Positions 27,737-36,954 of a stretch of 64,000 nucleotides of DNA are shown piece after piece (the first letter of the stretch is position 1; each line of letters starts with the position of its first letter). This DNA comes from Euzebyella marina (GTDB lineage Bacteria > Bacteroidota > Bacteroidia > Flavobacteriales > Flavobacteriaceae): contig NZ_JACYFK010000003.1 in the NCBI RefSeq assembly GCF_014855515.1, positions 124,001 through 188,000 of the forward strand, in the 5' to 3' direction. The notes under the pieces are model-generated. The model searched no databases. It was not told the DNA's origin and saw only the letters and a program-made list of their open reading frames with translations. Made by a program: the position numbers and the translations under genes.

Positions 27737-27836
27737 GATAGGAAAGATTGCTATGAAAAAGACCTTTACTATTGCCACATTCTGATTTTATTGGTTAGGT
27801 TGTTTGAGAACGTGCCCTCAAAAAGGGCACGTTTTT
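27737..27836 (+). ncRNA. Candidate short transcript or leader with a 10-codon reading frame
   Basis: A transcript started from the TATATTTG box would run about 100 bases to the terminator at 27809-27836. It holds ATG-initiated MKKTFTIATF (27753-27785). The start context GCTATGAAAAAG and the GGTTAGGTTG stretch recur at 56922-57024. It could be a small RNA, a peptide gene, or an attenuator-type leader. The last is less likely, because fabH has its own promoter box 130 bases further on. The 5' end is estimated. Confidence 0.35.
27809..27836 (+). terminator. Intrinsic terminator of the mini-unit
   Basis: Stem AACGTGCCC / GGGCACGTT (27809-27817, 27825-27833), loop TCAAAAA, followed by T's. No ordinary gene precedes it, which is what reveals the short transcript. 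Confidence 0.85.
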
Positions 27837-27969
27837 GATTGTAGCATTTCAAAAATTAAATTTCAACCTCTTAGCCTCAACCGACAGATAATTGTATTAA
27901 GCACATGCGGCTTATATTAAATCACTACCTTAGAATATGTCTAATTTTCTCTCTATAAAAAGATTCTTC

Positions 27970-27977
27970 TATTTTTG
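27970..27977 (+). promoter_or_regulatory. Promoter -7 box for fabH
   Basis: TATTTTTG, an exact TAnnTTTG match, lies 85 bases before the ATG at 28062, giving a leader of about 80 bases. Confidence 0.5.
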
Positions 27978-28061
27978 ACATCTTAATTTTAGGCTTCCCT
28001 TCGATTAGATGGCTATTGAAGTTGAATAAACAACAAGAAGCTTAACTCAAAAACTTATACT

Positions 28062-29069
28062 ATGTACAATTCAAAGATTATTGGGCTTGGGCACTACGTA
28101 CCCGATAATGTAGTGAGTAACCATGATTTGTCAAAGGTAATGGATACCAGTGACGAGTGGATCCAAGAGCGTACCGGTATCAAAGAAAGAAGACACGTTA
28201 TACCTGATCAAGATACTACCACGAGTATGGGGGTCAAGGCTGCTAGAATAGCCATTGAAAGGGCAGGTATTGAGAAAGATGACATCGATTTTATAGTCTT
28301 TGCTACCCTGAGTCCCGATTATTACTTTCCTGGTCCCGGGGTTTTGGTTCAGCGAGATTTGGGCATAAAAACAGTGGGAGCACTTGATGTTCGTAACCAA
28401 TGTTCAGGTTTTATATATGCCATTTCTGTGGCCGATCAGTATATTAAAAGTGGCATGTACAAAAATGTATTGGTGATTGGATCAGAATTACATTCTAGAG
28501 GTTTGGACATGACCACCAGAGGGCGCTCGGTTTCGGTGATTTTTGGCGATGGGGCCGGTGCTGCAGTATTGACCCGTGAAGATAATAACTCAAAAGGAAT
28601 TTTATCTACCCATCTTCATTCAGAAGGTCAACATGCCGAAGAGCTTTCTTTGATAGCCCCTGGCATGGGCAAAAGGTGGGTAACCGATATTATTGAGGAG
28701 AATAATCCCGACGATGAATCTTACTTCCCATATATGAACGGGCAATTTGTTTTTAAAAACGCAGTGGTTCGTTTTAGTGAGGTTATCATTGAAGGGTTAA
28801 AAGCCAATAATCTCGAAGCAGATAATATTGATTTATTGGTGCCCCATCAGGCAAATTTGAGAATTTCCCAATTTATTCAAAACAAATTTGGTCTATCTGA
28901 CGACCAAGTGTTCAATAATATCATGAAATACGGCAATACTACTGCCGCTTCGATACCCATAGCTTTGACCGAAGCATGGGAGAGCAACAAAGTTAAAGAC
29001 GGTGATTTAGTGGTTTTGGCCGCTTTTGGTAGTGGCTTTACTTGGGGCAGTGCCATTATTCGCTGGTAA
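28062..29069 (+). CDS. fabH: Beta-ketoacyl-ACP synthase III (FabH-like)
   Basis: 335 residues, thiolase fold. The catalytic triad is visible: Cys in DVRNQCSGFIYA (about residue 113), His in LVPHQANLRI and Asn in YGNTTAAS. The N-terminal DEWIQERTGIKERR is typical. FabH condenses acetyl- or branched acyl-CoA with malonyl-ACP to start fatty-acid synthesis. The active-site sequence has NQC rather than AAC, and the gene stands apart from acpP, fabF or plsX. It could therefore be a secondary paralogue with different primer specificity. Confidence 0.88.
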   Translation: MYNSKIIGLGHYVPDNVVSNHDLSKVMDTSDEWIQERTGIKERRHVIPDQDTTTSMGVKAARIAIERAGIEKDDIDFIVFATLSPDYYFPGPGVLVQRDLGIKTVGALDVRNQCSGFIYAISVADQYIKSGMYKNVLVIGSELHSRGLDMTTRGRSVSVIFGDGAGAAVLTREDNNSKGILSTHLHSEGQHAEELSLIAPGMGKRWVTDIIEENNPDDESYFPYMNGQFVFKNAVVRFSEVIIEGLKANNLEADNIDLLVPHQANLRISQFIQNKFGLSDDQVFNNIMKYGNTTAASIPIALTEAWESNKVKDGDLVVLAAFGSGFTWGSAIIRW

Positions 29070-29079
29070 TCATAAAACA

Positions 29080-29103
29080 AAACCCCGATAAAAATCGGGG
29101 TTT
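29080..29103 (+). terminator. Intrinsic terminator after fabH
   Basis: Stem AAACCCCGAT / ATCGGGGTTT (29080-29089, 29094-29103). The T tract is short, so it may be leaky. Confidence 0.75.
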
Positions 29104-29105
29104 CT

Positions 29106-29167
29106 GTCGTTGACTCCACTATACTAAACACTAACCATTAACTATAAATTATAGCTTTGTCAACGAC
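29106..29167 (+). promoter_or_regulatory. Promoter box flanked by a 9-base inverted repeat
   Basis: TAGCTTTG (29152-29159, TAnnTTTG) precedes the CoA-binding gene by about 106 bases. GTCGTTGAC (29106-29114) and GTCAACGAC (29159-29167) form an inverted repeat around it, and CTATAAATTATAG is a smaller palindrome inside. Confidence 0.4.
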
Positions 29168-29265
29168 CAATATTTTATTAAGATAAGCTGCTGCACGTTG
29201 AGAATAGACGGTTGGAAATTACAAACGTTACAGACTTCATAAATTTTAACATCCCTGCCAAACAA

Positions 29266-29625
29266 ATGAAAAAAACACTTGTACTTGGAGCCTCACTCAA
29301 ACAAAATCGTTATAGTAATCTGGCGGTAAATCGTCTTTTAGACCATAACGTTGATACCGTAGCATTTGGTTTAAAAGAGGGGGATATCAGACAAGTACAA
29401 ATAAAGACCAATTTTGATGATTTTCAAAACATTCACACTATTACTTTGTATATAGGTGCAAAGCGTCAGCCTGAATATATCGACAAAATCTTACAATTAA
29501 ATCCGAAACGCGTGATTTTTAATCCTGGTACTGAAAACCCAGAACTTTACCGTTTATTGGAATCGAAAGGCATTGAAGTAGAGGTAGCCTGTACCCTTGT
29601 TCTTTTGGCTACCAATCAGTACTGA
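29266..29625 (+). CDS. CoA-binding domain protein (Rossmann fold)
   Basis: 119 residues from the ATG at 29266, which begins the domain directly (MKKTLVLGASLKQNRYSN). An upstream TTG at 29212 would add 18 residues of no evident use. The glycine-rich LGASLKQNRYS and later FNPGTENPELY match the small CoA_binding_2 family, related to the CoA-binding part of succinyl-CoA synthetase. The conserved near-terminal EVACTLVLL Cys is present. Members are single-domain cytoplasmic proteins whose precise role is not established. Confidence 0.88.
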   Translation: MKKTLVLGASLKQNRYSNLAVNRLLDHNVDTVAFGLKEGDIRQVQIKTNFDDFQNIHTITLYIGAKRQPEYIDKILQLNPKRVIFNPGTENPELYRLLESKGIEVEVACTLVLLATNQY

Positions 29626-29691
29626 CGAAAATTGAAGGAATGTTCGATAAGAATTTTCCTAAAGAAATTTAACACTTGAATTATTAGAATT

Positions 29692-31170
29692 CTAGGTGTT
29701 TTTGGGCTCCACTTTTCTATCCCTAATTAACCACAACCCTAAAAAGGTCAACAAACCATTTATAGGTAGAAGTTCGTATCCTATTTGATATCCTCCCAAG
29801 ATTTTGGGGGGCATTGAAGCTATGAGATAAATAATCAAAACTACGACCAGGGCAACAATCCAAACATACCTATCTTTTAATTGGTGTTTTGTGAAGATAC
29901 CAAAGGTAAATAGCCCCAGAAGCGGCCCATAGGTGTAGGTGGCGACTTGTAAAAGGCCGTCGATTACGTTGGTATCTAAAATATGTTTGAAGGCTATGAC
30001 CACCAAAACCAGCAAGAAACTCATGCCGACGTGGGTCGATTTTCTTATTTTTTTCTGGCGTTCTTCAGGTTTCTTTTCAATGCCTAAAAAATCGACACAG
30101 AATGAGGTGGTCAATGAGGTTAAAGCACTGTCGGCACTACTGTACGCCGCGGCTATGAGACCGAGCATGAAAGTTATGGCGACAACAATGCCCAGATCAC
30201 TTTTAAGTGCAATTTGTGGAAACAATAGGTCAGATTTGGCTTCTCCGTTCATTAAAGGGGTGCTAATACCGAATCGGTCGGCATAGATAAACAATAGAGC
30301 GCCCAGAAGAAGAAAAACAAAGTTTACGACTACCAAAACAACGCTTAGGGAAACAACATTTTTTTGCGCATCTTTTAATGATTTACACGTCAGGTTTTTT
30401 TGCATCATATCTTGATCAAGACCGGTCATGCAAATGGTAATGAACATACCACCTAGAAATGATTTGATAAAATGATTCTTTCCGAAGAAGTCGTCAAAAA
30501 AAATCATTTTATTGTATTCCTTAAGTTCTTCTGATGCCAAAAATTCTGAGATGTTCCAATCCAATTGTTGATTGATGAAATAAATGGATAACCCTACTGA
30601 CAAGAGCATAAAAGTAGTCTGAAGAGTATCCGTCCAGACAATGGTCTTGATCCCACCTCTAAAAGTGTAAATCCAAATTAAAAGAATAGAAAGAATTACG
30701 GTAAGTTCGAAACGAACGCCTAGGTCGTCAAATACAAATTGTTGAAGAACAATGGCAACTAAAAACAAGCGAAAAGAGGCCCCTAATACCCTTGAAACAA
30801 AGAAAGATATAGCCCCGACCTTGTAACTAGTCTTGCCAAAACGACGTTCTAAATATTCATAGATCGAAGTAACGTTGAGTTCATAATATATGGGTAGCAA
30901 AACGTAGGCTATGACCAGGTAGCCGGCCAAATAACCGAATACTACCTGCATATAACTAAATTCAGAACTCGCTACCCACCCGGGTACCGAAATAAAGGTA
31001 ACCCCGGAAAGCGAAGCCCCGACCATACCAAAGGCAACTAGATACCAGGGCGATGACTTACCTGCCTTGAAAAAATCAATATTTGAGTCATTCTTTCCTG
31101 TAAAGTATGAGATGGAAAGGAGCAAAAGAAAGTAAATTCCAATTAGTAGTAGAATATGAATGGCGGTCAT
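29692..31170 (-). CDS. Sodium:solute symporter (SSS family)
   Basis: 492 residues with about 13 hydrophobic segments. SSS hallmarks are [20 protein letters not shown] and [11 protein letters not shown] in the first helices, [15 protein letters not shown] around residue 170-185 and [14 protein letters not shown] in the sodium-site helix. The substrate cannot be told from sequence. It belongs to a different branch from the symporter at 23069. It diverges from the SusC/SusD pair with 241 bases between them, so the two could serve the same nutrient, but no enzyme gene supports a guess. Confidence 0.9.
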   Translation of the reverse strand: MTAIHILLLIGIYFLLLLSISYFTGKNDSNIDFFKAGKSSPWYLVAFGMVGASLSGVTFISVPGWVASSEFSYMQVVFGYLAGYLVIAYVLLPIYYELNVTSIYEYLERRFGKTSYKVGAISFFVSRVLGASFRLFLVAIVLQQFVFDDLGVRFELTVILSILLIWIYTFRGGIKTIVWTDTLQTTFMLLSVGLSIYFINQQLDWNISEFLASEELKEYNKMIFFDDFFGKNHFIKSFLGGMFITICMTGLDQDMMQKNLTCKSLKDAQKNVVSLSVVLVVVNFVFLLLGALLFIYADRFGISTPLMNGEAKSDLLFPQIALKSDLGIVVAITFMLGLIAAAYSSADSALTSLTTSFCVDFLGIEKKPEERQKKIRKSTHVGMSFLLVLVVIAFKHILDTNVIDGLLQVATYTYGPLLGLFTFGIFTKHQLKDRYVWIVALVVVLIIYLIASMPPKILGGYQIGYELLPINGLLTFLGLWLIRDRKVEPKNT

Positions 31171-31411
31171 GAAGGAAAAATTTCAGCCAAATTACGAAAA
31201 CTTAAGGTGCAAAATTATCAGTTACAGTGGCATATAGATAATTGAAGAGGTATATTTTTAAGAATATCAACATTTTAAGCTCACCTTACATTTTATCGGT
31301 AATTCATATCATTTTAACGATTATTTAACGGTTGTCCCACAATTCAGATTGAACATATACCTTACTTTCACCTGTTAAAATCTGTTAACTAAACTTAAAG
31401 AAACTTAAATT

Positions 31412-34400
31412 ATGATGGGAACATTATCAAAAGGCCTTCTATTTATCGGAGCACTATTGTGTTTTGGTATTGGACAGGCTCAAACAGTGAATGGAAACGT
31501 TTCGGACGATACCGGTCCGTTAGCGGGCGCAAACGTTGTAGTGAAAGGAACTACCAACGGAACACAAACCGATTTTGATGGAAACTACTCAATTGATGTA
31601 GATGGCGGCGCTACATTGGTGTTCAGTTATATCGGATATGAATCGGCTGAGATTCAAGTAAACAATCGATCCGAAATCGATGTAGTACTACAACAGGATG
31701 CGGCCGAACTAGAAGAAGTAGTATTGATTGGTTACGGTAGCCAAAGAAAATCTGATTTAACAGGTGCCGTGGGGCAAGTAGATTCTGAAGAGCTACAAGA
31801 AAGACCTGTACAATCATTAAACCAGTCATTAGCTGGTAGAATAGCGGGGGTGCAGGTCAACACCAACTCAGGTCGCCCTGGGGGTAAGACCAATGTAAGA
31901 ATTAGGGGTTTTAGCTCTATAAACTCTTCCAATAACCCGCTATATGTTGTTGATGGGGTTCAATTGCCTCAAGGAAACCTAGATCAATATAGCTCTGCCA
32001 TTGACTTCTTGAACCCGAATGATGTGGTGTCAATAGAAGTTTTAAAAGATGCGTCCTCAACCGCCATCTATGGTGCCAGAGGTGCCAACGGTGTTATTCT
32101 TGTAACTACCAAAAGGGGTAGGGCCGGTCAAGGTCAAATCACCTATAATGTTGAATACAACGTTAAGGAGTTCGGGCCCAATAAAGCCGAAGTGCTTAAT
32201 GCTGAAGAGTACATGATGATAGAGCAATTGTCATGGGAGAATTCTGCCAAGTTCGACCCTGAAGGTTGGGCCGCCGGTAACTATGCACAATATGAGCCAC
32301 GCCTAAAAAGGGCCGATCCATTAATGGCTTCTTTATTCGATAGTAATGGCAACCCCTTATACGACACAGATTGGTCAAAAGAGGTGCAACAACATCGACT
32401 TTCTCAAAACCACCAATTAGGTTTTTCAGGTGGTAATGAAAGAACCACTTATGCTCTTTCATTGGGTATTAACGATGAACAGGGGCTTCTGAAAAATACG
32501 TATTTAAAGCGCTATTCAGGAAGATTTTCAATCGACGATCAGATTAAAGATTGGGTAAAAATAGGTGGTACACTTAGCTATAACTATCAAACAGAAAATC
32601 TGGCAGATACCAATGATGAAGTACCAAGAAGAATGGTGGAAGATTTTCCTTTTCTTCCGGTAAGGTATCCAGCCGGTCACCCAAGGGAAGGAATTTTTGC
32701 TGATAACAGAGACTACCCTTTCGCGGAAGGAACCTTTAGTTCTGTGCACAGACTCGATGGGCAACAATATATTTTGAATACACAAACAGCCTCTGGTAGT
32801 GCGTATTCCAACATAACTTTTACAGATGAGTTGGAAATGAGAACTGTACTTGGGGCTAACGTGATTACTCAAGAGAACCCAGAATTTCGTGATGCTACTC
32901 TGGCCGGAAACAGCCAAGCTTATGCCTCTTCAAGTAGCAATAAAGAAATTTTTTGGTCGGTTGAGAACTATCTTACCTATAACAAGCAGTTTAATGAGAA
33001 TAACTCTTTAACGGCTCTCTTGGGATTGTCATGGCAACAGAGCAATTCTTTCTTCTTTAGTTCGGAGGCCAATAATTTTCCAACCGATTATTTTGAGTAC
33101 AACAATTTAGGAGCTGGTTCAAATAATATAAGAGTAGGCTCAAATTCTCAAAGAGAAGCGTTGAACTCATATTTTGGAAGATTGAATTACAACCTATATG
33201 GCAAATATTTGTTTACGCTAACGGGAAGAGCCGATGGGTCTTCTAAGTTTGGAGACAATAATAAGTTTTCATTCTTTCCTTCCGCGGCATTGGCATGGAG
33301 AATTTCTGACGAGAATTTCTTGAAGGACAGTGAGACCATTTCCAATCTGAAATTGAGAACAAGTTACGGTTTGACCGGTAACTCAGAGATTGACCCTTAT
33401 ACATCATTATCGTTGCTTGGTTCAAATTATCAAACTATTTGGGGAGGCAATCTAGTAGGGGGTACCGGCCTTAACCGATTAGAAAACCCCGACCTGAAAT
33501 GGGAAAAGACTGCTCAATATGATGTTGGTTTAGAAATTGGCCTTTTTAATAATCGTATTAGCCTTGAAACCGATGTGTACTATAGAAAAACAACTGATAT
33601 GTTGTTAGATGCACCGGTGCCGCATACAACAGGTTATACAACTATTAAGAGAAATATTGGTTCCATGGAAAATAAGGGTCTTGAAATTTCCCTTAATACG
33701 GTCAACGTAGCACTGGAAGATTTTAATTGGACGACCAATTTCAATATCACAATGAACCGTAATAAGGTGTTATCACTGGCTACTCCTTCCGATATTTTTG
33801 GAGTTGGTGGTCCTGGAATTACCAATCCCACAAACGTTATCCGTATCGGTGAACCTGTTGGAGCATTTTGGGGGTTGACCAGATTGGGCGTTTGGGGAAC
33901 CGACGAAGCCGAAGAAGCCGCAAGCTTCGTAAGCTATAGAAACGGACTTACCCTATTGCCTGGTGATATCAAGTATAAAGACTTTAACGGTGATAAGATT
34001 ATTAATGATGAAGACAGAACAATCATAGGAAATGGCTACCCGACAGCATCAGGAAGTTTCATCAATAATTTTACTTATAAAGGAATTGATCTTACCATCG
34101 ATCTTCAATATTCTTGGGGTAACGATGTGATGGACATGAACCTTCACTCAAGTGAAGACAGACAGGCATTGGCCAATAGTTATAGAACTGTGCTTAATGC
34201 ATGGACGCCCGATAACCAGAACACCATGATTGCCCAAGTTCGTGATACAAGAGCGGGGTATGTAACCAATGTTGATTCGCATTGGATCAAAGATGGCTCT
34301 TTTTTAAGAGGTAGAAACCTTATTCTAGGCTACTCGTTCCAACCACAATTACTTGATAAATTACACTTGAACAAATTAAGAATATATGGTTCTACCCAGA

Positions 34401-34555
34401 ATTTCTTTTTGTGGGTAGATGACGAATTGATAGGTGATCCTGAAATTACCCCAATTAGAGGTAATGCCGGAAGCAACGTTTTTTCTCAAGGAATGAAATG
34501 GCACGAATACCCAAGGTCTACGACTTTTGTTTTAGGTCTTCAAGTGGGTATATAA
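31412..34555 (+). CDS. SusC/RagA-family TonB-linked outer-membrane transporter
   Basis: 1047 residues. The signal peptide is cut after about residue 23 (IGQAQ). Residues 24-105 form a carboxypeptidase-regulatory-like domain (VNGNVSDDTGPLAGANVVVKG). The plug region has ELEEVVLIGYGSQRKSDLTG, the SusC signature, and VRIRGFSSIN. The 22-strand beta-barrel fills the rest. It imports oligosaccharides or other large nutrients together with the SusD partner encoded 26 bases downstream. There is no N-terminal secretin/TonB-short domain, so it is not of the sigma/anti-sigma-coupled type. No glycanase is adjacent. Confidence 0.96.
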   Translation: MMGTLSKGLLFIGALLCFGIGQAQTVNGNVSDDTGPLAGANVVVKGTTNGTQTDFDGNYSIDVDGGATLVFSYIGYESAEIQVNNRSEIDVVLQQDAAELEEVVLIGYGSQRKSDLTGAVGQVDSEELQERPVQSLNQSLAGRIAGVQVNTNSGRPGGKTNVRIRGFSSINSSNNPLYVVDGVQLPQGNLDQYSSAIDFLNPNDVVSIEVLKDASSTAIYGARGANGVILVTTKRGRAGQGQITYNVEYNVKEFGPNKAEVLNAEEYMMIEQLSWENSAKFDPEGWAAGNYAQYEPRLKRADPLMASLFDSNGNPLYDTDWSKEVQQHRLSQNHQLGFSGGNERTTYALSLGINDEQGLLKNTYLKRYSGRFSIDDQIKDWVKIGGTLSYNYQTENLADTNDEVPRRMVEDFPFLPVRYPAGHPREGIFADNRDYPFAEGTFSSVHRLDGQQYILNTQTASGSAYSNITFTDELEMRTVLGANVITQENPEFRDATLAGNSQAYASSSSNKEIFWSVENYLTYNKQFNENNSLTALLGLSWQQSNSFFFSSEANNFPTDYFEYNNLGAGSNNIRVGSNSQREALNSYFGRLNYNLYGKYLFTLTGRADGSSKFGDNNKFSFFPSAALAWRISDENFLKDSETISNLKLRTSYGLTGNSEIDPYTSLSLLGSNYQTIWGGNLVGGTGLNRLENPDLKWEKTAQYDVGLEIGLFNNRISLETDVYYRKTTDMLLDAPVPHTTGYTTIKRNIGSMENKGLEISLNTVNVALEDFNWTTNFNITMNRNKVLSLATPSDIFGVGGPGITNPTNVIRIGEPVGAFWGLTRLGVWGTDEAEEAASFVSYRNGLTLLPGDIKYKDFNGDKIINDEDRTIIGNGYPTASGSFINNFTYKGIDLTIDLQYSWGNDVMDMNLHSSEDRQALANSYRTVLNAWTPDNQNTMIAQVRDTRAGYVTNVDSHWIKDGSFLRGRNLILGYSFQPQLLDKLHLNKLRIYGSTQNFFLWVDDELIGDPEITPIRGNAGSNVFSQGMKWHEYPRSTTFVLGLQVGI

Positions 34556-34581
34556 AAAGTAACTAAAAAAGAAAAAGTATC

Positions 34582-36114
34582 ATGAAATTAAATATTAGAT
34601 ATACAATTAGTAAAGTGCTAGGGCTAGCCTTGGTACTTGGGGTGTTTGGCTGCTCCGATTTTTTAGACGAGCAAGACCCCTCGAATTTGCAGCCTGAAAG
34701 TTTTTATACAACTGCCACCCATGCTGAGTCGGCGATAGCAGCGGTTTATGCAGATGCTCGATTTGTTGGTGATGGTGCTGGTATATTCTCTTCTAACTGG
34801 CAATTTTTGTTGGCTCCGACAGGAACGACCACTACAGAAACAGCACAAAATTCTGATTTGAACAACCTTTATTCTCTATCGTTCGATGATAACACGTTAC
34901 ACATTAGAAACTGGTGGAGAGGTGTTTATAAGGTGATAGCAAATGCCAATTTAGTGTTGGAAAATGTGCCGGGAATCGATATGGATGAAGGACAAAAGAA
35001 TCAAATTTTGGGCGAGGCCAAGTTTTTGCGTGCATGGGCCTATTTTTATGCTGTTCGTCTTTGGGGCGATGTTCCTTTGATTACGACTCCCCAGAGCGCT
35101 ACTTCTGAAGATTTCTTTCCTTCAAGGGCACCACAGTCAGAGGTTTATTCACTGATTGTGAACGATTTATTGGAAGCTGAGAATGCTGGCCTTCCTTGGA
35201 CGGATGAATCGGGTAGGGTTTCACAATCTGCAGTTAAAACCCTTTTGGCGAAGGTTTATTTAACGATGGCGGGTTTTCCTCTGAACGAAACGGCCAGATA
35301 CGCTGATGCTGCTTCAAAGGCTAAAGAAATAATCGATAATCCAGGTCCACTTCGTTTATTCGACACTTATGGTGAAGTTCATGACGAAACACTCAATAAT
35401 ATGGGCGAACATATTTTTAGCCTTCAGTATAACAACTTGATAGGTGATAACCCAATGGGCAATATGTTTCCTAATTTTCAACCCGTGACATACAGAGGGC
35501 CATCAGGTACGGGTAGTACCATTCCACAAATAGATTTTTACAATTCTTTTGATGACGGTGATCTAAGAAAGCAAAATCGTGACGGTTGGTTCTATACGAG
35601 TTATTATACTAATGGTAGTGGTGAGCTTTTTGAGCTTGGCAAACCCTATATCTTCAAACATTTTAATGTTATAGCCAATGGTACCGAAGGTGTTGAGGGT
35701 ACGGCAAAAGATAATTTAAATGTGCCGATATTCAGGTACGCAGAGGTTCTGTTAATTTATGCTGAAGCTGCCAATGAAGTAGGTGGGCCTACCCAAGACG
35801 CTCTAGATGCTTTAACGGCTATTAGAGATCGCGCTCAGTTGACTACTGGTGACTTAGGTAGCTTCAACCAGCAAACTTTCCGCGAGGCGGTATGGACAGA
35901 GCGTTGGCATGAACTATGCTTCGAAATGAAGCTTTGGTTCGACATGGTGAGATTGAGAAAGGTGTATAACAGCACGAACGGTCAATTCGATGATTTTATA
36001 GGTCATGTCAATTTGAATTCAGATCAGGCGCTTCAAGAAAAGCACTATTTGTTTCCACTTCCCGAGCAGGAAATTATCAATAGCCCGAACCTTACGCAAA
36101 ATCAAGGTTATTAA
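34582..36114 (+). CDS. SusD/RagB-family nutrient-binding outer-membrane lipoprotein
   Basis: 510 residues. The lipobox lies at LGVFGCSDFLDEQDPS (Cys about 24), with the SusD-typical N-terminal PSNLQPESFYTT. TPR-like helices follow (GEAKFLRAWAYFYAVRLWGDVPL), as does the C-terminal RagB/SusD domain with IPIFRYAEVLLIYAEAANE-like sequence and WTERWHELCFEMKLWFDMVR. SusD proteins form the lid of the SusC barrel and capture the ligand at the cell surface. This is an isolated SusC/SusD pair followed by a terminator, with no surface-binding protein or hydrolase. Confidence 0.96.
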   Translation: MKLNIRYTISKVLGLALVLGVFGCSDFLDEQDPSNLQPESFYTTATHAESAIAAVYADARFVGDGAGIFSSNWQFLLAPTGTTTTETAQNSDLNNLYSLSFDDNTLHIRNWWRGVYKVIANANLVLENVPGIDMDEGQKNQILGEAKFLRAWAYFYAVRLWGDVPLITTPQSATSEDFFPSRAPQSEVYSLIVNDLLEAENAGLPWTDESGRVSQSAVKTLLAKVYLTMAGFPLNETARYADAASKAKEIIDNPGPLRLFDTYGEVHDETLNNMGEHIFSLQYNNLIGDNPMGNMFPNFQPVTYRGPSGTGSTIPQIDFYNSFDDGDLRKQNRDGWFYTSYYTNGSGELFELGKPYIFKHFNVIANGTEGVEGTAKDNLNVPIFRYAEVLLIYAEAANEVGGPTQDALDALTAIRDRAQLTTGDLGSFNQQTFREAVWTERWHELCFEMKLWFDMVRLRKVYNSTNGQFDDFIGHVNLNSDQALQEKHYLFPLPEQEIINSPNLTQNQGY

Positions 36115-36135
36115 GAATTAAAGAATTTTAATTTC

Positions 36136-36170
36136 AAATAGGCGGGTCCTTTACCCGCCTATTTTATTTT
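36136..36170 (+). terminator. Intrinsic terminator of the susCD unit
   Basis: Stem AAATAGGCGGGT / ACCCGCCTATTT (36136-36147, 36153-36164), loop CCTTT, followed by T-rich sequence. Confidence 0.9.
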
Positions 36171-36226
36171 ATGCCCCCTAATTGAAAGGCAACAAAAGTG
36201 CTACCTGAATAACTCTTTTAAAATTG

Positions 36227-36234
36227 TAATTTTG
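36227..36234 (+). promoter_or_regulatory. Promoter -7 box for recR
   Basis: TAATTTTG, an exact TAnnTTTG match, lies 17 bases before the ATG at 36252. Confidence 0.55.
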
Positions 36235-36251
36235 TTCAGTAATATTTAAAT

Positions 36252-36872
36252 ATGGATTTTTCTTCCAAATTACTTGAAAATGCTGTTTACGAAATGTCGC
36301 AATTACCAGGTATCGGCAAACGAACCGCCTTACGTTTGGTATTGCACCTTTTAAAGAGGCCTAATGAACAGACCAGCAAATTGACCAATGCACTTCAAGT
36401 TTTAAGAAATGATATTAAATTTTGTAGTAACTGCCACAACATTTCCGATACGGCTACTTGCGAAATTTGTGCTAGTCCGCGAAGAGACAAATCATTGGTA
36501 TGCGTTGTTGAAGATATTAGAGATGTAATGGCCATTGAGAACACCAGCCAGTACAACGGGCTTTACCATGTTTTAGGTGGAAAAATTTCACCTATGGAAG
36601 GTGTGGGTCCTCAAGATTTAAATATTAATTCATTGGTGAAGAAAGTGAAGTTGGGTGAGGTTAAAGAACTTATTTTTGCTCTGAGTTCTACGATGGAAGG
36701 TGATACAACGAATTTTTATATCTATAAGCAACTAGAGGGTTTACAAGTTAGAACCTCTACCATAGCTAGGGGAATTGCAGTGGGAGATGAGTTGGAATAC
36801 GCTGATGAGGTGACCTTAGGACGAAGTATTGTTAATAGAATACCTTTCGAGAACTCGTTAAAGGCTAACTAA
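36252..36872 (+). CDS. recR: Recombination mediator protein RecR
   Basis: 206 residues, standard length. The N-terminal helix-hairpin-helix is [17 protein letters not shown]. The four-Cys zinc finger is [16 protein letters not shown]. The Toprim domain begins [13 protein letters not shown], and the C-terminal Walker B-like region contains EGDTTNFYI. RecR works with RecO and RecF in loading RecA at single-strand gaps. The usual dnaX-ybaB neighbours of Proteobacteria are absent, which is normal for Bacteroidota. Confidence 0.96.
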   Translation: MDFSSKLLENAVYEMSQLPGIGKRTALRLVLHLLKRPNEQTSKLTNALQVLRNDIKFCSNCHNISDTATCEICASPRRDKSLVCVVEDIRDVMAIENTSQYNGLYHVLGGKISPMEGVGPQDLNINSLVKKVKLGEVKELIFALSSTMEGDTTNFYIYKQLEGLQVRTSTIARGIAVGDELEYADEVTLGRSIVNRIPFENSLKAN

Positions 36873-36910
36873 AGAATAGGATAAGTATAATTTTCGGTTC
36901 TATTTTTTGG

Positions 36911-36918
36911 TATTTTTG
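36911..36918 (+). promoter_or_regulatory. Promoter -7 box for the E2 gene
   Basis: TATTTTTG, an exact TAnnTTTG match, lies 36 bases before the ATG at 36955. Confidence 0.55.
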
Positions 36919-36954
36919 CAGCGAAAATGGATTATCGAAGTTTAAAATAAGAAT

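Larger units (their letters stand above)
27511..28061. other. 551-base intergenic region between divergent htpG and fabH
   Basis: Besides the fabH promoter it holds a self-contained mini-unit: a large inverted repeat (27686-27719), a promoter box (27723-27730), a 10-codon reading frame (27753-27785) and a terminator (27809-27836). The rest shows nothing recognisable. Confidence 0.7.
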
